In this document: piece by piece, positions 56,755 through 64,000 of the stretch | Layout: each line of letters opens with the position of its first letter | Position numbering within the stretch: the stretch's first letter is position 1 | From: Paraspadella gotoi | Taxonomy: Eukaryota > Chaetognatha | NCBI GenBank assembly: GCA_051294375.1 | Contig: CM119268.1 | Location: 19,598,625 to 19,662,624, forward strand | Direction of reading: 5' to 3' | DNA: 64,000 nt | The notes under the pieces: generated by a model | Databases searched by the model: none | Seen by the model: only the letters and a program-made list of their open reading frames with translations | What the model was told of the DNA's origin: nothing | Position numbers and translations under genes: made by a program

Positions 56755-58045
56755 GATGCATGTTCGTCTATAATAAAAAAATGTTACCAATAAACTATTC
56801 GTCTATTTAGATAAATTATGCAAAACAAATTATGTCCGTCCGTCTGTCTGTCCGTCCCCCTTTACTCATGGTTGGTGGATGGATTGGAATGAAATTTTGT
56901 GTGTGGGTAGGAAAGTGTGTGATTGAGTTGGATAAAAAGTTTCGATGGAAGTGGAAATGAGTTTAAATGGAAAAAAACAAAACAAAATTTCACTATTTGA
57001 ACGCCAATTAATCAGAAGTGGACTGGGCGATTGACTTGAAATTTTGTATGTGGGTAGGAAAGTTTGTGATTAAGCTGTATATCAAATTTTGATGGAATTG
57101 TCTGAGAGTAAAAAACAAAAAACCTGTTTCACTAATTGTGTTTGATCTTGTAACCTAAATTTGCTCGGCCAGGAATTTGAATGTTAGTGAGGTTAAAAAC
57201 GTATATTGTATCAAATAAAAAGGCACGAAATAAACGTATTAAAAAACCGACTAAAAACAATATAAAAACTAGTTAAAAACAGAAAAAAACATATTAAAAA
57301 CAAGTTAAAAACATATTAAAATTCGTGCGTCGCAAATAAAATAATAACCTCTACTGGGTTTGAAAACGGTTGGCCGTCTAATATACAAGATCATATGCGA
57401 CTCAATAAGGCTACGACCAACGCGTTTCCTCAATGACTGGGCGCGGAAACCGCGGTAAAAAAGATACAACATCTTCTCCTAACTCTCGACGGCGATTGGT
57501 CGAGGCCCGCCAATCCAGGACCGCAGGGAAGAAGCTTGCATTTTGCGATCCAAAACGCGAAGGGGAACCGCGCGGCCCAACACAGATACAAATTGATTAT
57601 GTTTCTTTTTCTTTTTATATTAAATGTAAATGCAAGATGTATTAATTAATCAAATAATTAATCAGTTAATTAATCAATAAATTAATACATAATTAATTAA
57701 TCGGTCAATTAATCAATCAATTAATTATTCAAGAAATAAATTTATTTTGTTATCTAATAATTAATTATTCAATCAATCAATTTTTTTATAAATTAATTAA
57801 TTATTTAATCAATTAATCAAGTCAATCTTTATCGGCATTATTGTCATCGTCGCCATCATCGTCGTCGTTGCTTTTGTCGTGGTTAGTGACGAAAAGACCT
57901 AAAAACAAACATTTTGGATCAAATTAATTAATTTATTATTTAATGAATAAATTATTATTTTAGTTTATATAGTTTGTATTAATTAATTAATTAATTACCG
58001 CTAATTATCGTTGGCAGCTCCAACATTATTTGCTCAAACTTGTTA
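56755..58045 (+). repeat. R1 element, interrupted by a TG...CA element
   Basis: Head replaced by diverged sequence. GTCC/GTCT array (56836-56856), two internal units, insertion at 57139-57590, then ATTGATTATGTTTCTTTTTC, TTAATTAA runs, a GTC-rich patch (57845-57880) and the tail to 58043. Confidence 0.75.
57139..57590 (+). mobile_element. TG...CA element with 5-bp target duplication, second copy
   Basis: Starts TGTTTGATCTTGT and ends ACACAGATACA, flanked by AATTG on both sides (57134-57138 and 57591-57595). The interrupted R1 reads CTAATTG/ATTATG when rejoined, as in intact copies. It shares the GC-rich 3' third with 25262-25445. The palindrome's left arm is present but diverged, the spacer is flipped and the right arm is missing. 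An Arg-rich open frame at 57433-57645 is incidental. Confidence 0.75.
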
Positions 58046-58770
58046 ATTTGATTTTTAGTTTTCGTTTTTTTTTCTGCTTTTAGCATCACATTCATATTTT
58101 ATAGTATATTTTTTTTCCTTTTCTTTCCCATTTTCTTTCGACTTTTATTTCCCTTTTTCTTTTCATTTTTCTTTCCCCTTTTCTTTCCCTTTTTCTTTTT
58201 ATTTTCTTTCCCCTTTTCTTTCCCCTTTTCTTTCCCCTTTTTTCCCCTTTTCATTCCCCTTTTTCCCTTCAAATCGCCGTCACGTTTTGTTGATGCCTCA
58301 CGTCTTTGGCAGAGACGCGTGCGGATCACGCGCCGGAGGCTACGTCAGGCGGCATCTGACGGTGTCGGACAGAGTCGGGCGACGTCGGGCGGCGTCTGAC
58401 TGCGTCGGGCAGTGTCGGACGGCGTCTGACGGCGTCGGGCAGCATCGGACTGCGTCTGACGGCGTCGGGCGGCGTCTGACGGCGTCGGACATAGTTAACG
58501 GACGCCAGGCATAGTCTGGCGACGGGCTCCAGACCGAAAATAAACGAAACAGGCGACGGAAAGTGAAAGAAGTAAAAGAAAAGAGAAACATTGAAAGAAG
58601 CGGAGGAATTCGAGGAGAGACGATAAAAGAAGCCGACTAAAAAGAAGAAGAAAAAGAAAAAGAAGAAGAAGAACAAGAAGAAAAAGAAAAAGAAAAAGAA
58701 AAAGAAAAAGAAAAAGAAAAAGAAAAAGAAAATGAAAATGAAAAGGAAAAAGAAAAGGGAGAATCTGATT
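58046..58770. repeat. C/T-rich tract, 15-bp GC-rich minisatellite and (AAAAAG)n
   Basis: CCCCTTTTCTTT repeats (58130-58270), a 15-bp unit (GGCGTCTGACGGCGT / GTCGGGCRGCGTC, 58340-58500, GC-rich and CpG-dense), then (AAAAAG)n with variants (58640-58755). The frames on both strands follow from periods of 15 and 6. Confidence 0.8.
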
Positions 58771-58889
58771 TGCATATCAAAGTAGGATTTGTTGCTTTTA
58801 TCGGGCGACTTTCGCCTCGATGCGGAGCGTCGACCCTCGATTCTAAGATGTCCGAGAAAAAAATGACAGACGGGGGAGGGAGGATATGA

Positions 58890-58955
58890 TGATAATAGAT
58901 AGATAGATAGATAGATAGATAAATAGATATAGATATATAGATAAATAGATAGAAA
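58890..58955. repeat. (GATA)n microsatellite
   Basis: GATA tetranucleotide array with interruptions. Confidence 0.9.
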
Positions 58956-58974
58956 AGTTTGAAATGAATTTTCA

Positions 58975-59020
58975 ACAACGATTTTATTTTAATAAAAAAA
59001 AACAGACATGTTTCGGCATT
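58975..59020 (-). repeat. Penelope terminus remnant (half hammerhead motif)
   Basis: On the minus strand GCCGAAACATGTCTG is followed by TTTTTTTTT...AAAATCG, matching the flank of the full motifs. The CTGANGA half is missing, replaced by AT-rich sequence. Confidence 0.5.
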
Positions 59021-59560
59021 AAAAAAGTTAACTTTTAACTTTTTTACTCATAATTATTAATAAATATAGTTAACTAACTTTTTATAAAACATAAAATTTA
59101 GAAATAAAAATACCAAAATATTTTTATAAGTTTTTATTTTTATATTTCAAAAGCTCATATAAATTTTATAAAATTTTAATAATTTGATTTATCATAACTT
59201 ATAATGGTTTTGCTAGTTTATAACAATTTTATATACATTAAAAACCCTCATTTCCGACAAGAAAGATAAAATTATACAAAAAAATGGTCATCACCATCGA
59301 TTTCTACAGACTACATTACACTAAAATAGCTATGTACCTCACTTGATTTGTTATATTTTGTTATTTTTCAACGCTCTACTCTACAATAAATAAACTTATT
59401 CACGATTTATTCGTCATTTATTCGACATTTACGTCATTCGAGATTTAGAAAACCTATGAAACCTATCAAATCAAACCTCGAACAACAATGTACAAAAAAT
59501 ATCTTATATGACTCGAAACCCAAATATTTATTAGTTTATTATAGTTTATTCAGATTCGTC
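59021..59560. other. AT-rich stretch, no gene
   Basis: GTTAACTTTT-rich start, related to repeat D; nothing coding. Confidence 0.4.
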
Positions 59561-59602
59561 TAAAAACGAGTTCAGCTCTGCATCGGCGGTCCAGCTTCTC
59601 TC

Positions 59603-59638
<36 letters not shown>

Positions 59639-60010
59639 TATTATTTTTTTCCTTCTAAAAACTTTCATTATTGCCATTTATTCCGCGCTTTTTCTCAATA
59701 CAAAATCCCAAATTAACATCCGAGATTTTTGTGGATTTATTTTACGGCTCCGAGATTTAGTCAGAATACGTTTTATGTTTGAAAACAAAGTTAATTGATA
59801 TTCGGCGTTAAATTAAATTCCCGATTTTGAAGTCGCACAAACCCGCAAGTGTTGGTACACTCTCTGTCTCTATCTGTCTCTGTCTCTCCCTCTCACTCTC
59901 TCGTTCTCTCTCTCTCTCACTCATACACGCGTTTGTTTGTTATCTCGATTTTGGATCTTTGGGACGTCGTCGTCGTCGTCGCCGTTGTCTGCGTCGGCGT
60001 CGGCGTCACG
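59561..60010 (-). repeat. Family C repeat, reverse orientation
   Basis: AAAACGAGTTCAGCTCTGC, (CT)n (59602-59635), TTCCGCGCTTTTTCTCAATA, CATCCGAGATTTTTGTGGAT, CTCACTCATACACGCGTTTG, and a GTC-rich patch (59965-60005). Confidence 0.75.
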
Positions 60011-60154
60011 CTTTTTGTCTTTCTTTCTCTCTCTTTTTTTCTTTTTCTTTCCCTCTTTCACTCATAAACGCATTTGTTTTTTTTTATTTACGATGAATGA
60101 TCGCATGAATCATCGCATCAATGAATGTTTATCATCGCATCAATGAATGACTAT

Positions 60155-60765
60155 TAAGGCGTAGTAAAATTTCTAAATTTAACTTTAATTAAAATTCTAA
60201 AAGTGAGGAACGAACAACATTATATTAATGAACATTTATGTAATAAAAAAATTTATAATAAATTTTACAATTTACGCAGTAGGCCATATTTATACCAGTA
60301 CTAAACCAATAAATGTTAAAATTTCAAAACAGTTTTTTCTAAAAAATTTTTGCAGATTTGGATTTGTCATAAAAAGTTGATAAAAAGAAATATAACTCTT
60401 TTTGAAAAATTCCTTCATTAAGTGGGTCAAAAATTAGAAAAAGCTATATTTTATGCTGAAAATTAACTTTTTATATATTAAATATAGTTTTTTTTAATTT
60501 TTAACCCACTTAATGAAAGAATTTTTAAAAATTATTTATATTTTCTTTCATCAACATTTGACGAGGAATTAAAATCTGCAATCAAAATTAAGAAAAGCCT
60601 ATTTTGAAATTTTTCGATTTTATAAGGATAGTACTATATATAAATATAGCCTAGCGAAAATTAAAAAACATAAAATTATTTTTTTTTACAAATTAATGTT
60701 CACTGATGGTATGTTGTTCATAATTGACTTTTAGAATTTTCGTATGTAACTTTCACTACGCCTTA
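60155..60765. mobile_element. hAT-type palindromic MITE
   Basis: Ends TAAGGCGTAGT and ACTACGCCTTA, flanked by an exact 8-bp duplication ATGACTAT (60147-60154, 60766-60773) within the CATCGCATCAATGA minisatellite. The whole 611-bp body is an imperfect inverted repeat about a centre near 60490; for example, CATTAAGTGGGTCAAAAATT faces AATTTTTAACCCACTTAATG. The 8-bp duplication and TAAGG start indicate a hAT transposase in trans. No ORF. Confidence 0.85.
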
Positions 60766-60773
60766 ATGACTAT

Positions 60774-61530
60774 CATCGCTCGTGAATGGCGTTGCGGCTC
60801 ATTTTTTTCCATGCGGCCTTGGTCGGGGGAATGTTCGGGGCCGGGAAGTCAATTTTCTTTAAGAGTGGCGTAGTCGTTGTGGTTAAGGCTTGACTCTTCT
60901 TTTTGGAGAAGTGGGATGTCGAGTCCACTCCTGTCACCAAATTTAAGTAAGAAGACAAGGATTTTAGCATGAAACCAAAATGGAATTCATTTACAGAAAG
61001 TAGACAGAAGACGGTGTCAATATTTGGACATAATGATTAAGTACAAAAACCGGTGCTTTTTATACAATGCAAGTGGATCATAGAGGTGGGCAGATTTTCC
61101 TTGCTGATGAAGTCTCGACCAATCAGAGAGCTTGATTCCATTTTGGTGATTTCTTCCCGAGCCACCGATCCGGTTCCTTGCGATTCCATTCGATTCCATT
61201 CGATTCCATCTTATGGGTAACTAGATATTCCTAGAATGATTGCATCAATCATTTGGTTATCATCGCATAAATTTTTTGTCTTTCGTTTTTTATTTCTTTA
61301 GTTCCTCCTCTCGTCTGGCGAGATCAATACTCTTTTAAGATTTTTTTTTTAATACAAACGTAGGGAGTCCAAAAGAGATCATTAAGTTGACTGGTAGGAA
61401 TCTGTATTAATCGAGAATTAAACGATATGAAATAAATTAATCGATCGATGAATTAATCATTCATTATGTCAATCAAATCTATCAATCAGGAATCCATCAT
61501 AATCGATTCGCGTTGAGATGGCATCGTATC
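60774..61530 (-). mobile_element. LTR-retrotransposon-like fragment (LTR, PBS-like site, leader)
   Basis: On the minus strand: tandem GGAATCGAAT (61179-61208), CCAAT box in inverted form (61115-61122), GTATAAAAAGC TATA box (61064-61054), then about 120 bp and TTGGTGACAGG (60940-60930), which resembles primer-binding sites after the 5' LTR. A short frame with no recognised domain follows (60970-60773). The promoter-like order TATA then primer site supports an LTR-type 5' end. Exact LTR ends were not found. Confidence 0.4.
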
Positions 61531-61621
61531 TTCGCTATACGATTGACGTCGCTTTTCGATGGAATAGGTTTTCTGCGTTGGAACCGCGAGGAAGGAATGG
61601 CGTCAAATAGAATCAACTCGT

Positions 61622-61630
61622 TAGCGAAAG

Positions 61631-61682
<52 letters not shown>
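61622..61682. repeat. (GA)n microsatellite
   Basis: About 25 GA units. Flanking frames on both strands are artefacts. Confidence 0.95.
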
Positions 61683-61686
<4 letters not shown>

Positions 61687-61994
61687 AAGTTATATCGGGA
61701 TTTATAACACAGAAAACTTTTAAGTTCAGAAAGATAGAGCAAAAACCAAAAAGAGGTAAATAAGATGGTTGAAATATTATATGATAAAGCTAAAATAATA
61801 CTTTATTGAACCGAATAAAACATTCTTTATGATATCCTTATTATTGCAAAACAGAACAGTATAGGATGGCCACGTCTTAAAAGCCCCGTTGAGTTTTAGT
61901 GACAGCAATTTTCAGATTGCAGAATCGTAATACAGTTTTAAAAAAATTAAAAAACATAATCGTAATAGTAAGAACATCTCTACCCGCAGATTCG
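61683..61994. other. Low-copy stretch, nothing recognised
   Basis: AT-rich without ORF or repeat signature. Confidence 0.4.
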
Positions 61995-62066
61995 CTTTTT
62001 ATCCAGCCATGACCGGCGAAGCCGGTTCAGGCTTGATATTGATTCGGGTGAGCTTTTTGTGACATA

Positions 62067-62097
<31 letters not shown>

Positions 62098-62610
62098 GCG
62101 TCACGTAGCTGTTTAAAAAAAAAACTACTACGCTTTTATAGGTTTGGCTGTGACTTACCGTTTTTTTTTAAATAAAAATTATTATGAATTATGATAAAGT
62201 TTTACAAAAGTGTGCATTCATAGTAAGTTAAAAATTTAGATATGGCTTCTCATCTTGAAATAGCTTTGATATTTTCTTATTACATTTGGATTTAAGTATT
62301 TTTTGTTTGAATTTCCACTTCATTATGATTTACTGCAATATGCAAATGAGATTATAGTACTCATTATCATATCCAAATTAGTACATAGAAATGCTTTAAT
62401 CTAATTTACATATTGCAGTATATAATATTGAAGATGAAATTCAAAAATTTTTTTTTTAAATCTCTAATAAAAATGGGAACTCAAAATAACTTTTTAATGA
62501 GAAGCTATATCTTAATTTTAATACAATATAATCAAATATAAAAATATAAAGTCTATACAATGCTGATAAAATTGGAAAAATTTCCAATTGTAAACCATTG
62601 TAACATTTTT
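61995..62610 (-). repeat. Family S copy, reverse orientation, with terminal hairpin
   Basis: Begins with the hairpin (GACCGGCGAAGCCGGTTC, 62006-62023) and a (GTC)n tract (62066-62097), then CTACTACGCTTTTATAGGTTTGGCTGTGA and the AT-rich body shared with 50129-50525 and 54126-54600. Confidence 0.8.
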
Positions 62611-62940
62611 TGCCTTTCTTTTATTTCTTTTATTTCTTTTATTCTTTTATTTCAGTTTCTTATATTTTAATTATATATATATTATATATATATATATATA
62701 TATATTATTTTTTCTATATTTTTATATTTTAATTGTTTTTTAAATTGATTTTTATTTTTATATTTTAATTGTTTTTTAAATTGATTTTTGTCTCAGTGGA
62801 AGAGTAAATAAAAAATAATAAATAAATTAAAACAAATATAAATAATTTAAAAAATAAAAATAAAAATTTAGTTTTTAAATGAATATTAGGGTTTACATTT
62901 TATATTTTCTGAGTAGAGAATTATTTTTATATGAACGATA
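62611..62940. other. AT-rich region upstream of the LINE frame
   Basis: TTTTATTTC and (TA)n tracts (62670-62705). It could include the 5'UTR of the LINE, but no signal is definite. Confidence 0.4.
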
Positions 62941-63522
62941 ATGGCGACATCAACAGGGGCAGTTGGGTCAGAAAATAATGCAACTTATAGGGTAGTGACT
63001 TGGAATTGTGGAGGGTTAAAGGGTGATACGGGACAGAGGAAGGGTGATTGGTTATTAAATTTATTAAATGCTGATAAGGGGTTAGGTATTATGGTTATTC
63101 AGGAAACGCATTGTAAATATGATAATGAATTATGTCAGGCTGTAAGGGATATGGAATTAAGATATAAGGTGTTGCACAGTCCAGCTACAGTGGGTGACGA
63201 TTATGCAGGTATATTGTGTGTAATTTCTGATGATTGGGAAGTGATAAACAATGTGGTGAGTTTAAGTGGCAGAGTGATGTCAGTAAAAGTTCAAAATGTG
63301 GTTTCTAGCAAAGTGATAAATTTTGTTGTGGTTTATGGAGTGAGTGGTGGATTGGATGGTGGATCATGGATAAGAAAATTGGATGAAATTATAGATGATT
63401 CGTGTTCTAATGTTGTGATAGGAGACTTCAATTTTGTGGAAGAAAGCAGAGATAGAGGGAGTGATTTACTGACAAGATATGATCAGGTTCTTGGTACGAT
63501 TTTTACAGATGTAAAAGGAAAT
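62941..63522 (+). CDS. Non-LTR retrotransposon endonuclease domain (partial, ends at gap)
   Basis: From the ATG at 62941, 194 codons stay open to the gap. The exonuclease-endonuclease-phosphatase fold of APE-type LINE ORF2 proteins is clear: TWNCGG (20-25), IQETH (53-57, metal-binding Glu55), VVYG (130-133) and GDFN (161-164). This domain nicks target DNA to prime reverse transcription. The reverse transcriptase that should follow falls in or beyond the gap; the sequence after the gap is unrelated LTR-like DNA. No disabling mutation is seen up to the gap, so this could be a fairly young copy. Codons are strongly AT-biased. The clade is not determinable. Confidence 0.85.
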
Positions 63523-63547
63523 NNNNNNNNNNNNNNNNNNNNNNNNN
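63523..63547. other. Assembly gap (25 N)
   Basis: Cuts the LINE frame. The sequence after it duplicates 61085-61528. Confidence 1.
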
Positions 63548-64000
63548 ACTGGATTCAAGCAGGTGGGCAGATTTTCCTTGCTGATGAAGTCTCGACCAAT
63601 CAGAGAGCTTGATTCCATTTTTGGTGATTTCTTCCCGAGCCACCGATCCGGTTCCTTGGGATTCCATTCGATTCCATTCGATTCCATCTTATGGGTAACT
63701 AGATATTCCTAGAATGATTGCATCAATCATTTGGTTATCATCGCATAAATTTTTTGTCTTTCTTATTTCTTTAGTTCCTCCTCTCGTTCGGCGAGATCAA
63801 TACTCTCTTTTAGAATTTTTTTTTAATACAAACGTAGGGAGTCCAAAAGAGATCATTAAGTTGACTGGTAGGAATCTGTATTAATCGAGAATTAAACGAT
63901 ATGAAATAAATTAATCGATCGATGAATTAATCATTCATTATGTCAATCAAATCTATCAATCAGGAATCCATCATAATCGATTCGCGTTGAGATGGCATCG
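63548..64000 (-). repeat. Second copy of the LTR-like segment
   Basis: Matches 61085-61528 from GGTGGGCAGATTTTCC to GAGATGGCATCG at the window edge, with small indels. Either a second LTR copy or a gap-associated duplication. Confidence 0.8.

Overview
This window looks like a repeat-dominated stretch of a metazoan, probably invertebrate, nuclear genome. It is AT-rich and full of (CT)n/(GA)n microsatellites, minisatellites and nested transposons. There are no operons, ribosome-binding sites or dense ORFs. The supportable coding sequence is limited to three pieces: a GIY-YIG endonuclease fragment of a Penelope-like element (7918-8754, +), a first-exon candidate encoding a signal peptide and the start of an Ig-like domain (28348-28943, -), and the endonuclease domain of a non-LTR retrotransposon (62941-63522, +) cut by an assembly gap. 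I cannot place the species.

Layout. 1-4.1 kb: fragments of a dispersed family called R1 here, plus unique AT-rich DNA. 4.6-9.4 kb: Penelope-like locus with hammerhead-ribozyme-like motifs, inverted arms and a 25-N gap inside a large palindrome. 9.5-10.8 kb: R1. 11.1-21.3 kb: a 5-kb segment present twice across a 25-N gap; it carries R1, a hAT-type element with a nested ribozyme-like motif, and C/T-rich minisatellites. 21.8-27.5 kb: R1 copies, one interrupted by a TG...CA element with 5-bp target duplications. 28.3-31 kb: CpG-rich island with the Ig exon. 31-42 kb: minisatellites, a hexanucleotide block with strand switches, R1 copies and palindromic duplications around a gap. 42-50 kb: R1, a mariner-like MITE, AT-rich DNA and gaps. 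50-64 kb: interspersed repeats (families C and S), R1, a second TG...CA element, a palindromic hAT MITE, an LTR-like fragment and the LINE.

Two themes matter most. First, every 25-N gap (6418, 16252, 35853, 63523) is bordered by sequence that occurs again nearby, direct or inverted, with many small indels. I read this as contig ends extended with uncorrected long reads, so apparent duplications should not be taken as biology without checking. Second, family R1 (about 15-17 copies or fragments) has a 5' hairpin, short inverted termini, a (GTCY)n microsatellite at a fixed internal position and a tandem unit of about 150 bp. Its layout resembles Helentron-derived non-autonomous elements (HINE/DINE-1 type), but it may be a new family. 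If the Ig exon is real, its gene runs leftward, and everything from 28,347 down to position 1 may be its first intron.
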